Positions 26,231-35,803 of a stretch of DNA of 64,000 nucleotides are shown one piece after another. Positions within the stretch are counted from its first letter, which is position 1. Every line of letters begins with the position of its first letter. Source of the stretch: Acidiluteibacter sp965660325 (GTDB taxonomy: Bacteria > Bacteroidota > Bacteroidia > Flavobacteriales_E > Vicingaceae); the NCBI GenBank assembly GCA_965660325.1, contig CBFHZL010000004.1:1-64000 (forward strand), written 5' to 3'. Under the pieces are notes generated by a model. The model was not told where the DNA came from, did not search any database, and saw nothing but the letters and a program-made list of their open reading frames with translations. Position numbers and translations under genes: made by a program.

Positions 26231-27070
26231 TTAATAGTTCCATAGATCATGTTCAGTATTGACAATCTCCTCCTCGATTCTCTCAGACTCTAATAAAAGA
26301 TCAATACCTGCAGTATACCCATTTAACTTTCTGTTGTTGTAAACATTTGTCTCTTGATAGATATAACTACTAAACATTCTTTTCCAGAAATAATCGTCAA
26401 AAGACATTCGGGCACCATCATTACCTGTATTGTATACTTCTGCATTAGCAAAAACATATCTTGCCTCAGGGAAATATATAACGAATGGACGAACTTTCGA
26501 TTGGTTCTTCGGGTTAATAAATATTGGTGAAATACCAATTATTCTAACATCCATTACAGATCGTTCACGATCAAAAAACCAGTCTTCCTTTATTTCGAAG
26601 CTTACAACGTCAGCACTAGTAAAAGGAACAGTAAGCTCAGATTGTGTTTCAAAGCCATTCTCATCATAATCCGTAACAACCTCAGTATACTGCATTTTTT
26701 CCTCTGCCTCAGCTTGAGTTAACTTTACAGTAAAACCGGAAATTTCCGGATCAAAAGCTTGAATAGTACCTTCGTTAATACCTTGTTTAATAACGTCAAT
26801 TAAACTCATACGCACATAACCAAGCTCATTAATTGGCTCATTAGGGTACTTCATCGGATAGTTTTGCTTCTCATTAAGCTCAACCATTCTCCAAACGCGT
26901 TTCGTATACATTACATCAGCTTCACGAACATGCGTGTAAGGAATCACCTTTCTCGTTGGTGTATTCTCTTTGATGTAAACCCCATCAAGAATAGCATTCT
27001 CTTGAGCTATTACAGCACTGCTAGAAACTAGCAGACCTAATGCAATGAATAATTTAAACTGACTTTTCAT
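26231..27070 (-). CDS. gldN: T9SS component GldN
   Basis: Periplasmic T9SS protein that with GldK forms the ring complex under the outer membrane. Signal peptide 1-22, then the GldN/PorN pattern YTHVREADVMYTKRVWR (about 45-61) and NYPMKYPNEP, a C-terminal part with a conserved DDYFWKRMFSSYIY near 235-250. The length of 279 residues is normal. It is the last gene of the gldKLMN cluster, 10 nt after gldM, and ends at a strong terminator. Required for cargo secretion and, in gliding species, motility; gliding itself cannot be deduced here. Confidence 0.95.
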   Translation of the reverse strand: MKSQFKLFIALGLLVSSSAVIAQENAILDGVYIKENTPTRKVIPYTHVREADVMYTKRVWRMVELNEKQNYPMKYPNEPINELGYVRMSLIDVIKQGINEGTIQAFDPEISGFTVKLTQAEAEEKMQYTEVVTDYDENGFETQSELTVPFTSADVVSFEIKEDWFFDRERSVMDVRIIGISPIFINPKNQSKVRPFVIYFPEARYVFANAEVYNTGNDGARMSFDDYFWKRMFSSYIYQETNVYNNRKLNGYTAGIDLLLESERIEEEIVNTEHDLWNY

Positions 27071-27080
27071 AATATTCTTT

Positions 27081-28730
27081 TTATATCATCTTAAATACGA
27101 CAGGAGTAGAGAATCGAGTTGTGCCATCAGGCATCTTAACTTTTACATTCTCGAAAGATACTGTAGTATTTCTTTTCACTCTTTTGAGTTTATCTTTTAC
27201 GTCACTGGTAATTCTTCCACCGTTAACCTTAATTGTACTGGTAAAACCATCGACAACATAGCTAAACTCGTATGATATCACGTCTACCTTAACGTCAAAT
27301 ACAAACCCTTCCATATCCAAAAACAATCCAGAAACGGCAGCTAAAACTCGTGGAGATAAAGCACCACTAGACTTACCTGAAATTAATGCCTTAGGTGTAG
27401 GAATCTGTTTAACTCTAAAGTCCATTGATCCCATCACTTTGCTTTTTCCACCAACTTCAGCGTTTACAGTTATCTTAACGTCACCAGGCTTCGTTACATT
27501 AACAATCCATTCACCACCTGTTCCTTTCTTGATAGAACCACCGCCACCTGAAATAGATGGGCGAATAGATTCAGCAGGTACACCAGGAGCAGAGATTGAT
27601 ACCGGATTTGGAACACCCATATAGAATACATTCATCTTTGTCGCCGAAATAGTAGTACTCGGTTTGGCAACCATGTATGTTGTCTCGAACGTTCTAGGAA
27701 TAATCTTTCCACCCGGAGCTTCAAAGTTAATGGCACCTTTCCATGTGTATTCACCCTCAGATCGGGTAGGTACTTTTATATATCCTTTACCATCAACCAT
27801 ACGAACATTTAATGAATCACCTGACGACTTAAACCCTTCGCCATCCGCTTCGATATCTTTACCTACAACAATTTTAGGATTTTTCGTAGAATCCATTGCT
27901 GCTAAGAAGATCTCAGCTCTGAAAGTATCGCCAAGTAAAATATAATTAGACGGTGAAATAACCGCTGCCTCTAATTTATTAAATTTAAAAGAAGCTGCAT
28001 CAACTGATGCAAATAGATACTTTACTGCATCCGACTCAAAATTTCTAATGTCTGTTTGCAACTTTGAAAGCAAAGTAATTGTCGCTGCTGCAGGAACACC
28101 ATAAAAATTAAATGTCTCCCATGAAGAAGTAGTTCCTCCACCTTCTTTCTTGTCAGAAAAATCAAATGTTTTAGTCATTGATTTATAAATAGCTGAATTG
28201 GTATCAATACGTGAACCAACAGTATTCTTAAAGTCGTCTAACTTCAACTTAAGCGATGTAGCAGAAAGGTAACCAGTCTTTGGCTTAGATGGCTCTGATC
28301 CGATAAGAATAGAAGTACCAATATCGGTATTATCCTTGGCATCAATATATTCCAAACTTAAAATAGTATCTCTACCTGCTTCATTTTGACCTATAACGGC
28401 CGCTGTATCTAACTTTTGAAGGTCAGCAACAATTTTAACTTTAATACGGTCAATGTAACTACTTGCTTCATCAGCCGATTGTCTAATTGCTTGAGCCTTG
28501 TCATAAAAAGGCTTAACCTTTTCCTTATTCTCATTGTAAGAAGCTTCAAAATCATTGTATAGATCTGAATTCTTCTCTTTAAAATTCGAAATTGTTTTCT
28601 CTAAACCATCGTTTATAGTAACAAATGAATCTAGAATCTCTTTGGAAACATTCAGTGCCAAAAGCGCCGTAAGCACTAGGTACATCATTCCAATCATTTT
28701 TTGCCGTGGTGGCAATTTACCTCCTGCCAT
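27081..28730 (-). CDS. gldM: T9SS/gliding motor component GldM
   Basis: Inner-membrane protein with a long periplasmic part that forms the proton-driven motor with GldL and transmits force to the GldKN ring. The N-terminal GGKLPPRQKMIGMMYLVLTA (residues 3-22) leads into a single membrane helix (about 13-33), followed by a helical and then four beta domains D1-D4 typical of GldM/PorM; IPTPKALISGKSSG near 445 lies in the C-terminal domain that touches the ring. The length of 549 residues is slightly above Flavobacterium GldM (~513). It follows gldL after 54 nt and precedes gldN by 10 nt. Confidence 0.96.
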   Translation of the reverse strand: MAGGKLPPRQKMIGMMYLVLTALLALNVSKEILDSFVTINDGLEKTISNFKEKNSDLYNDFEASYNENKEKVKPFYDKAQAIRQSADEASSYIDRIKVKIVADLQKLDTAAVIGQNEAGRDTILSLEYIDAKDNTDIGTSILIGSEPSKPKTGYLSATSLKLKLDDFKNTVGSRIDTNSAIYKSMTKTFDFSDKKEGGGTTSSWETFNFYGVPAAATITLLSKLQTDIRNFESDAVKYLFASVDAASFKFNKLEAAVISPSNYILLGDTFRAEIFLAAMDSTKNPKIVVGKDIEADGEGFKSSGDSLNVRMVDGKGYIKVPTRSEGEYTWKGAINFEAPGGKIIPRTFETTYMVAKPSTTISATKMNVFYMGVPNPVSISAPGVPAESIRPSISGGGGSIKKGTGGEWIVNVTKPGDVKITVNAEVGGKSKVMGSMDFRVKQIPTPKALISGKSSGALSPRVLAAVSGLFLDMEGFVFDVKVDVISYEFSYVVDGFTSTIKVNGGRITSDVKDKLKRVKRNTTVSFENVKVKMPDGTTRFSTPVVFKMI

Positions 28731-28784
28731 GTTCTTTAAAGTATTTTAATGTAATTGTAAATAGTTAATTAAGCTCAATTATAA

Positions 28785-29603
28785 TTAAGCATTCACATTC
28801 ATTGCAGTAAGCATATTTCCGTATACTCTATTCAATGCACCTAAGTTTTTAGATAGCTCAGAAATATTCTCTTTGTATTTCTGTGTATCTTCAACAGAGT
28901 TATTTAAGTTGGTAATCAAGTCACTCATTCCTTCAAACGCTTTGTTTGTTGTTTCCATGTGCTGACTAGCAGAGTTTAATTGCAACTCATACACGTTGTT
29001 TAACTCAGATAACTTTGCAGAGATAGACATTAAATTCTCTGAATAAGAATTACCTGCCTCAGGAGAAACTGAAATACCAGTTAAACTTTCAGAAGCTTTT
29101 AAATAAGAATCTGATAACTGACCCATATTTGAAGAAGCCGATTTAACATTATCCACAAACTCGTTGGTTGCAACTGAGGCATCAGAAATATTATTCAACT
29201 GAGAAGTATGTTCTGACAAGTTTTGAAATCCTTTCCCTAAACTTTCGATTAATTCAGGACCAATCTTAGCTTCTTCTAGCATTTTGTCAAGCTCTTGAGA
29301 AACAGCGTCTCCACCGCCCCCTACATTTCTTCTTGAAGGCATAGACATTGCATCGTCTTCAATACCTGCTAATTCAGGGTAAGCTAATGTCCAATCCACT
29401 TCAGTATGTGGTGGCTCAAAAGCAGAAACCGCGAAAATAAGTGCTTCCACACTCAAACCGATAATAAGCATCGCTGATGCTCCAGGCCAGTGTTGGATCT
29501 TAAAAAGTGCTCCAACAATTACAACAGCGGCTCCCATACCGTAAAGTAGACCCATGATTTTTTTTCCTTTCTTGGTCTCAAATAAAAACTCAACAAATCC
29601 CAT
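28785..29603 (-). CDS. gldL: T9SS/gliding motor component GldL
   Basis: Cytoplasmic-membrane motor subunit that conducts protons with GldM. Two N-terminal membrane helices (about 16-34 and 43-62) carry the conserved FKIQHWPGA between them and the glutamate E53 in helix 2, likely the proton-carrying residue; E63 follows at its end. The rest (70-272) is cytoplasmic, partly helical and rich in Ser/Asn, with repeats of heptad-like character. The length of 272 residues is longer than Flavobacterium GldL (~215), the extra length being in the cytoplasmic tail. It sits between gldK and gldM in the conserved order. Confidence 0.95.
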   Translation of the reverse strand: MGFVEFLFETKKGKKIMGLLYGMGAAVVIVGALFKIQHWPGASAMLIIGLSVEALIFAVSAFEPPHTEVDWTLAYPELAGIEDDAMSMPSRRNVGGGGDAVSQELDKMLEEAKIGPELIESLGKGFQNLSEHTSQLNNISDASVATNEFVDNVKSASSNMGQLSDSYLKASESLTGISVSPEAGNSYSENLMSISAKLSELNNVYELQLNSASQHMETTNKAFEGMSDLITNLNNSVEDTQKYKENISELSKNLGALNRVYGNMLTAMNVNA

Positions 29604-29660
29604 AATAAATAAGTAGTTTAATAAATAGATAAATAATTAGTTAGTGTAATCTTTGCTAGA

Positions 29661-30950
29661 TTATAGTTGGTCGTTTGTCCCTCTTCCCAAATAAGACATC
29701 ACGTTTCTAAAACCAATATAACATTTAGCGGTATCTTGATATTCGTATGTTCTAGTACCGTTCATAAGGTAATAACCTACATCTTTCCATGAACCACCAC
29801 GAATTACTTTTCGCTTCAATGAGGGTGGATCAGAATCTTTCGCCTCATAAACATAATCCATGTTTAAATCGTGAGCAAAGTTGTAAGATGCTTCGTCAAA
29901 AGCGTTGCTTGTCCACTCTGCTACGTTACCAGCCATACAAAACAATCCATAATCATTCGGATTGTAAGCATTAACTGCAACAGTAGTAAGACCACCATCA
30001 TCTACATAATTACCTCTTAATGGCTTAAAGTTACCTAAGAAACAGCCTTTTGTGTTTCTAATATAAGGCCCACCCCATGGGTACTGGTTATTATCTAAAC
30101 CACCACGTGCAGCCCATTCCCACTCAGATTCTGTAGGCAGTCTGAAGTATTGAACTGTCGTCATACCTCTTTGATCTAAATAGTTATTCAACAATTCACT
30201 TCTCCAAATTGAGAAAGCTCTTGCTTGTTTCCAACTAACACCTACTAACGGATAGTCATCATAAGATGGGTGCCAGAAATAGGCATTAGTTAATGGTTCA
30301 TTAAATGAATACGTAAAGTCATGCACCCAAGCTAAGGTATCAGGATATACATTAATGATATCCTTTTTGATGAATACTGAACGATCAATTTTACCCTGCT
30401 CTCTGTTCTTGCGAGCAGATGCTGCTTGCCAATCGATCCAAGAGTATTCAAACATTAACTTACGTGTATCTATTTCTTTTCTGCCATAGAAACGTTCATA
30501 GTCGGGCAAGAACATCACCTCTAATGCTTCTCTTTCTTCTTCACCGTTCCATCTAAACTTAGCATCCCAGTTAATGGTAGGTGGCTCGATATCCTCACCA
30601 TAAACATTAACCGTATTCAAGTATTCCTCTGAAACTTCCTCTCCTAAAATTTTACGAGCGATAGAATCCTTTACCCAATAAACAAACTGGCGGTACTCGT
30701 TATTAGAAATTTCAGTCTGATCCATGTAAAAGGCAGCAACGGATACCACTTTTGTTTGTGATACTGTTGAGTTTGATACATCCTCATCGGTATTTCCCAT
30801 GGTGTAACTACCCTGAGGAATCAATAACATTCCGTAAGGCACAGGTTGGTAGAACATTTCTCTACCTTGAACACCTATAAGTTCGCCGTTCTCCTGACTA
30901 CAAGAAGAAAACAAAGCTATGATTGCTCCAAATATGACTAACTTTTTCAT
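29661..30950 (-). CDS. gldK: T9SS lipoprotein GldK
   Basis: Outer-membrane lipoprotein that forms the periplasmic ring with GldN. Lipobox LFSSC gives lipidated C17. The mature part has the formylglycine-generating-enzyme/sulfatase-modifying fold: GSYTMGNTDED near 47-57, MDQTEISNNEYRQFVYW, FRLPTESEWEWAARGG and a C-terminal RKVIRGGSWKD and IGFR. The FGE catalytic cysteines are not evident, in line with a structural role. The length of 429 residues is normal. It starts its own stretch of the operon with a -7 promoter element upstream. Confidence 0.95.
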   Translation of the reverse strand: MKKLVIFGAIIALFSSCSQENGELIGVQGREMFYQPVPYGMLLIPQGSYTMGNTDEDVSNSTVSQTKVVSVAAFYMDQTEISNNEYRQFVYWVKDSIARKILGEEVSEEYLNTVNVYGEDIEPPTINWDAKFRWNGEEEREALEVMFLPDYERFYGRKEIDTRKLMFEYSWIDWQAASARKNREQGKIDRSVFIKKDIINVYPDTLAWVHDFTYSFNEPLTNAYFWHPSYDDYPLVGVSWKQARAFSIWRSELLNNYLDQRGMTTVQYFRLPTESEWEWAARGGLDNNQYPWGGPYIRNTKGCFLGNFKPLRGNYVDDGGLTTVAVNAYNPNDYGLFCMAGNVAEWTSNAFDEASYNFAHDLNMDYVYEAKDSDPPSLKRKVIRGGSWKDVGYYLMNGTRTYEYQDTAKCYIGFRNVMSYLGRGTNDQL

Positions 30951-31032
30951 CTTTTTCGTTTTTTCTATTTCGACCCTTACTACAAAGTCGTGTTTTGAGG
31001 GAAGCTTATACCCCTATTTTTTTAAAAGGTTT

Positions 31033-31040
31033 CAAATATA
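31033..31040 (-). promoter_or_regulatory. -7 promoter element for gldKLMN
   Basis: TATATTTG on the minus strand fits TAnnTTTG. It lies 9 nt after the porP/sprF stop and about 83 nt before the gldK ATG, which would allow gldKLMN expression independent of topA-porP. No -33 TTG at normal spacing was found. Confidence 0.5.
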
Positions 31041-31048
31041 CCTTTTTT

Positions 31049-32005
31049 TTATAAAAATCTTACACTCTTGTAACGCTGCACCTTAAGTGGGTTACTGATT
31101 GGGTAACAATACCCTACCATAAATTCTAGTGATCCATTGCTATAATCATTCAATAAGGAAATGTTATAATCGTAAGAAACTCCCACTTTTAATCCTTCTA
31201 ACATCGGAACATTCACCCCAGCAAGAATTGCAATTGCATCCTCATACCTGTATGACAAACCACCCCATACAAGCTGATTGTATTCTAGGTTAACATTTAA
31301 ATCAACTTGCGTAGAAGAAACATCAGACTTAATAAAGATAGAAGGCTTCAATTCAAACGGACCTGCGAAACTAATATTGTATCCACCCATTACATAAAAA
31401 TGACGTGCTAAAGAATAATCTAAGCTTGAACGGTCAGCTGCAGCACTTAATTGTGGTGCAGTCAAATGTGTAGTTGAAAGTCCTACATAAAAATCTTGAG
31501 TCGCATAGTAAGCACCAAAACCCAAATCAAATGTTAAATCAGAAACCTCTGAATCCGGAATAGATGGATCTTCTGAGCCGTTCCCTAAGCCATTAGGTCC
31601 TGATGTAATCCAATCTCCATTAACTGATTTATTATAAATTCCTCCTTCAATACCAATAGACAACAACCCATTACCGATATTTTTATGGTAAGCGTAAGCA
31701 AGCTTAGCATTTAGTGTCTTTTCAAAACCTAACTCATCTTGCCAAACAGTAAGACCAACACCACTATTAAAACGGTCAAATGGACGAATCTTCGCATCCA
31801 AACTAAATAAGTTAGTCTGCGGCCTTCCTTCAAATCCTAGCCATTGCTGACGAGAAATTAACGTAGCACAATACGCATTGCTCACTCCGGCGAAACCAGG
31901 GTTTACAGCAAGCTTGTTGAACATATTCTGTGTAAACTGAGGATCTTGTTGCGCAAATGAGTTTGCAGCAAAAAGAACTAAAATACTAAGTAACAGTTTC
32001 TTCAT
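31049..32005 (-). CDS. PorP/SprF family outer-membrane protein
   Basis: Outer-membrane beta-barrel of the PorP/SprF family. PorP-type proteins are coded beside gldK; SprF-type proteins help export or attach specific T9SS substrates such as the SprB adhesin. Signal peptide 1-18, then the family start QQDPQFTQNMFNKLAVNPGF (19-38), QWLGFEGRPQT (about 53-63) and barrel strands ending in VQRYKSVRFL. The length of 318 residues is normal. It sits directly upstream of gldK, as porP does upstream of porKLMN in Porphyromonas, so PorP is the more likely role. A 114-nt gap with no clear promoter separates it from the gene upstream. Confidence 0.9.
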   Translation of the reverse strand: MKKLLLSILVLFAANSFAQQDPQFTQNMFNKLAVNPGFAGVSNAYCATLISRQQWLGFEGRPQTNLFSLDAKIRPFDRFNSGVGLTVWQDELGFEKTLNAKLAYAYHKNIGNGLLSIGIEGGIYNKSVNGDWITSGPNGLGNGSEDPSIPDSEVSDLTFDLGFGAYYATQDFYVGLSTTHLTAPQLSAAADRSSLDYSLARHFYVMGGYNISFAGPFELKPSIFIKSDVSSTQVDLNVNLEYNQLVWGGLSYRYEDAIAILAGVNVPMLEGLKVGVSYDYNISLLNDYSNGSLEFMVGYCYPISNPLKVQRYKSVRFL

Positions 32006-32119
32006 AGGATGAAATATCTTTTAATCAGAGATTTTGGTGCACTAAAATACCTAAAATATATAAGCTGTTAAACTTTTTTAACGATTCTCTTGCATTTTTT
32101 TATGTGGAAGGATTATTTT

Positions 32120-33301
32120 CTATCGCAATTTCTTGAGTGTCTGCACCCATCGATCTGGAATCTCGTTATTGCACGCCGTTTGATAATCTAAGTAACTACA
32201 AGGAACTAGTAAGTGTCGATCATACTTACTCTTAGCAGCATTTGGGTAAGGTACATCCATAAACCATCGATCACTTTTTTCACTTTTATAAAAAGTAATG
32301 TCCGTTTTTTGATCTTCCATCGCCACGGTATACTTTATATATTCTGTTTTATTACATGCAGGAAAATCTTGCTTTCGATTGAACACCCCATCCATAAAGT
32401 ACCACACCATTTGGGCCAACAAGTGGCTAGTTTGCCCGTTAAAGTCAAGTGTAGGGTTTACTTCATAAAACCCGATGGATGTTAACTTATCGCTCATTCC
32501 TGCATAGCGTGCCAATTGGCATGCTTCATCACCAAACAACCCATTTGGAGTTGCTCCAGAACAAGCAGGTGCTTCTGACTGCCTGATGGATGAAATATCA
32601 AAGCTGATGAAATCCGCATTTCTAATAATGGGTTCATTCTCTCGAATATCTGCTCGAACCATCCCCAACCTGTAAGTGTCAAAGTAAAGACTATCAATTA
32701 AATTAACCTCATTGCGACTAACAAAATAAGATTGGTAACCGATATTACTAAAGTTGAACAAAAAATTAGGTTGATGCAGCACGATCTTGCTCAAGTAATT
32801 CTTAGCATTAATTGGTTGAGAGGAGTCTCCAATATTGAAGGCCGAGTCAATAGCGGTATGATTTACCGTTTGCTCCAACTTTTCGTAGGCCAAGAAATTA
32901 GCATAAGTTAAGTCCTTTGTTCCACCAATGATAATCGGTATTACTCCTAACTTGATTAATCCTGAAATCGTCGCTGAAAGTGCAAAGTAGGTATCAGATA
33001 AGGATTCTCCCTGCTTTATATTACCAAGATCAACAATATGTTCGAACCCAACTCCTTTATACAATTTATAAAAATAATTCCTAAAAACATTAGGAGACAT
33101 CGCGGCACCCATACTGTTGGGATTTCCTCGATCTTCCATCACACCTAATAGGGCAATACGATCGGTTTTTTCCAACTGAAAACTACCAGCATCACTCGCT
33201 GATCTAATTTTAATGGCATCACCAAGTTGGTCTGGTTCGTAAACAAAATTAGGGTTGATTTTATTTAGGTCAACGCCCTCAACGAAATCTAAAAATTCCA
33301 T
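32120..33301 (-). CDS. Arginase/formimidoylglutamase-fold protein lacking most metal ligands
   Basis: 393 residues with the ureohydrolase fold: GDxxNPxxxG region near 56-66, PIIIGGTKD (122-130), the AIDSAFNIGD strand (150-159) and FISFDISSIRQSEAPA (231-246). Homologues are often annotated as formimidoylglutamase. The manganese ligands of true arginases are mostly missing: GGDHS has become GGTKD, DAHxD has become DSAFN, and SFDxDxxDP has become SFDISSIRQ, leaving only D152 and D235. Catalysis of the arginase type is therefore doubtful. It lies 3 nt after topA and upstream of porP-gldKLMN, so a structural or regulatory role tied to T9SS is possible but unproven. No signal peptide. Confidence 0.82.
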   Translation of the reverse strand: MEFLDFVEGVDLNKINPNFVYEPDQLGDAIKIRSASDAGSFQLEKTDRIALLGVMEDRGNPNSMGAAMSPNVFRNYFYKLYKGVGFEHIVDLGNIKQGESLSDTYFALSATISGLIKLGVIPIIIGGTKDLTYANFLAYEKLEQTVNHTAIDSAFNIGDSSQPINAKNYLSKIVLHQPNFLFNFSNIGYQSYFVSRNEVNLIDSLYFDTYRLGMVRADIRENEPIIRNADFISFDISSIRQSEAPACSGATPNGLFGDEACQLARYAGMSDKLTSIGFYEVNPTLDFNGQTSHLLAQMVWYFMDGVFNRKQDFPACNKTEYIKYTVAMEDQKTDITFYKSEKSDRWFMDVPYPNAAKSKYDRHLLVPCSYLDYQTACNNEIPDRWVQTLKKLR

Positions 33302-33304
33302 CTC

Positions 33305-35737
33305 TTATTTCTTTTTAGGTGCAGCTTTTTTAGCAGTCGTCTTCTTTGCAGTTGTCTTTTTAGCGGTAGTTTTCTTCTTCGCCGGTGCTTTTTTTGTGGT
33401 CGTCTTCTTCGCTGTGGTCTTCTTAGCAGCTGCACCTCTACCCTTCTTATCAGGAGCCTCTGCCGATAACTTAAGGCATGCCTCTAAGGTCAATGACGCA
33501 GGCTCTACATCTTTAGGAATCTTGACATTCTTCTTACCATGTTTAATGTATGGGCCATATCGGCCATTGAGTACTTGTACATCTGGATCTTCATCAAATA
33601 CTTTGATGTACTTATCCTTCTCTGCCTGTATTTTAGCCTTTACTACTTCTACGGCACGCTCTTCTGTAATAGTCATCGGATCATCTCCATCTGCCTTCTT
33701 TAGCGACGCAAACAGTTTTCCATAACGAATATATGGACCAAATCGACCAATAGCTGCGATCATCTTTTCTCCATTATACTCACCTACTTCCCTTGGTAGC
33801 TTAAACAAATCAAGCGCCTCTTCAAATGTAATGGTCTCTAAGTTTTGCGTAGAAAGCAAACTCGCAAACTGCGGTTTTTCTTCATCCTCCGAGTCTCCGA
33901 TTTGTGCCATCGGACCATAACGACCTATACGTACAATCAACTTCTTACCAGTTTTTGGATCTTCTCCTAGGTAACGCTCACCGCTAGCACGATCAGCATT
34001 TTCAAGCGTATCTACTACATTGGTATGAAAGGAAGTGTAAAACGTTTCAATCATTTTATTCCACTTTCGCTGTCCTTCTGCGATGTCATCAAACTGCTTC
34101 TCTACATCTGCAGTAAAGCCGTAATCCATGATTCGCTCAAAGTGCTGCTGCAAGAAATCGGTTACTACCATTCCTATATCAGTTGGAAACAACTTATTCT
34201 TTTCTGCACCTGTATTCTCCTTCTTGGTGTCTTCTGAAAGCTTTTCTGGAGTTAGCGACATCTGGATGTATTCTCTTTCCCAACCTTCTCTGGCCTCCTT
34301 TACAACGTACCCTCTCTTCTGCACTGTAGAAATGGTTGGCGCGTATGTAGACGGACGTCCAATTCCTAACTCTTCCAACTTTCTAACCAAACTTGCTTCT
34401 TGGTAGCGCGGTGGATGTTGTGCAAATCGCTGAGTGGCGGTAATTTCTTTCAGCAACAACTCTTGCCCTTTTTTCATTGGAGGCAACACGCCTTCTTTTT
34501 CTTCTTCGCTATCCTCGTCATCATTTGACTCGAGATATACCTTTAAAAATCCTTCAAACTTGATCACCTCTCCTCTAGCAACAAAATTCTCTTTTGCCTC
34601 AGAAACGTCGATTGTTACTGTAGTCTTTTCCAACTGGGCATCACTCATTTGTGAAGCAATCGATCGCTTCCATATTAAGTCATAGAGACGTGACTCTTGA
34701 GAAGCACCGCTTACTGCATGCGTAGAAAACTCAGTTGGCCGAATGGCTTCGTGGGCCTCTTGCGCGCCTTTAGATTTGGTGTTATATTTTCTTGTTTGCG
34801 CATACTCACTGCCGTAAGCAGAAGTAATTTCCTTTTTTGCTGCATTTAATGCAGTATCCGATAAGTTCACCGAGTCCGTTCTCATGTACGTAATCTTTCC
34901 AGCTTCATATAGTCGCTGTGCAACACTCATGGTCTGACTAACTGAGAATCCAAGTTTTCTACTTGCTTCTTGCTGTAAAGTAGAAGTTGTAAATGGAGCT
35001 GTTGGTGATTTCTTAGCCGGTTTTGTTTCTAAATTAGCAATCGAAAACTTAGATGATTGACAAGCCGCTAAAAAGTCTTCAGCTGCTTTCTTCTCTTTAA
35101 ATCGTTTAGGTAATTCTGCCTTCAACACTACCTTACCATCAATCAAGAAATTTCCGACTACTCGGTATGAAGAAGAACCTTTAAAGTTCATTATTTCTCG
35201 TTCGCGCTCTACAATTAAGCGTACCGTTACCGATTGCACCCGACCTGCAGATAAAGAAGGCTTTACTTTCTTCCATAGTATAGGAGACAGTTCATAACCC
35301 ACTAACCGGTCTAGAATTCTTCTCGCTTGCTGAGCATCGACCAAGTTTTTATCTAACGCCCTTGGATTTTCAATTGCATTGGTAATAGCACCCTTGGTAA
35401 TCTCATGAAAAACAATTCGTTTGGTTTTCTTCTCATCCAAACCTAACGCCTCTAGTAAATGCCATGAAATAGCTTCTCCCTCTCGGTCCTCATCCGTTGC
35501 TAACCAAACCATCTCAGAAGATTTGACTAATTTCTTAAGCTCTGCAACCACCTTTTTCTTATCCTCGGTGATAACATATTTTGGCTCAAAGTTATTCTCG
35601 ATATCAATGGAGATATCCTTACCTGGAAGATCCCTGATATGTCCAAAACTTGATTTTACAACGAAGTCTTTACCTAAAAATCCTTCAATTGTTTTTGCCT
35701 TTGCAGGTGATTCTACGATTACTAAGTTCTTAGCCAT
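33305..35737 (-). CDS. topA: DNA topoisomerase I with lysine-rich tail
   Basis: Type IA topoisomerase that relaxes negative supercoils. Toprim domain at the start (NLVIVESPAKAKTIEGFLG, then ATDEDREGEAI at 80-90 with the acidic triad), catalytic tyrosine Y284 in GKITYMRTDS, and four C-terminal topo-repeat segments with the GRYGPYIKHG pattern. No zinc-ribbon cysteines are seen. Residues 764-810 form a Lys/Thr/Ala/Pro tail made of repeated TTAKK units, like the tail of histone H1 or HU-type proteins, which should add non-specific DNA binding. The length of 810 residues is normal for the phylum. First gene of the topA-to-gldN block with its own strong promoter. Confidence 0.95.
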   Translation of the reverse strand: MAKNLVIVESPAKAKTIEGFLGKDFVVKSSFGHIRDLPGKDISIDIENNFEPKYVITEDKKKVVAELKKLVKSSEMVWLATDEDREGEAISWHLLEALGLDEKKTKRIVFHEITKGAITNAIENPRALDKNLVDAQQARRILDRLVGYELSPILWKKVKPSLSAGRVQSVTVRLIVEREREIMNFKGSSSYRVVGNFLIDGKVVLKAELPKRFKEKKAAEDFLAACQSSKFSIANLETKPAKKSPTAPFTTSTLQQEASRKLGFSVSQTMSVAQRLYEAGKITYMRTDSVNLSDTALNAAKKEITSAYGSEYAQTRKYNTKSKGAQEAHEAIRPTEFSTHAVSGASQESRLYDLIWKRSIASQMSDAQLEKTTVTIDVSEAKENFVARGEVIKFEGFLKVYLESNDDEDSEEEKEGVLPPMKKGQELLLKEITATQRFAQHPPRYQEASLVRKLEELGIGRPSTYAPTISTVQKRGYVVKEAREGWEREYIQMSLTPEKLSEDTKKENTGAEKNKLFPTDIGMVVTDFLQQHFERIMDYGFTADVEKQFDDIAEGQRKWNKMIETFYTSFHTNVVDTLENADRASGERYLGEDPKTGKKLIVRIGRYGPMAQIGDSEDEEKPQFASLLSTQNLETITFEEALDLFKLPREVGEYNGEKMIAAIGRFGPYIRYGKLFASLKKADGDDPMTITEERAVEVVKAKIQAEKDKYIKVFDEDPDVQVLNGRYGPYIKHGKKNVKIPKDVEPASLTLEACLKLSAEAPDKKGRGAAAKKTTAKKTTTKKAPAKKKTTAKKTTAKKTTAKKAAPKKK
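33308..33448 (-). repeat. Repetitive coding segment for TopA K/A/T-rich tail
   Basis: Codons 764-810 of topA consist of near-repeats encoding TTAKK and APAKK units. The segment is low complexity and prone to copy-number change by slippage. Confidence 0.75.
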
Positions 35738-35803
35738 TCTTGGTTTTTTAGCTTTCTATGGGTGAAATTTCGGTACAAATAAAATGATAAAAGAGATAGC
35801 TAA

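Noticed and set aside
32120..33301. Functional formimidoylglutamase or arginase
   Set aside because: The metal-binding motifs are mostly lost, so only the fold is called, not the activity.
33255..33725. 156-codon open frame antisense to the topA 3' end
   Set aside because: Its hydrophobic low-complexity (FFAVVF-type) sequence is just the complement of the lysine-rich TopA tail.
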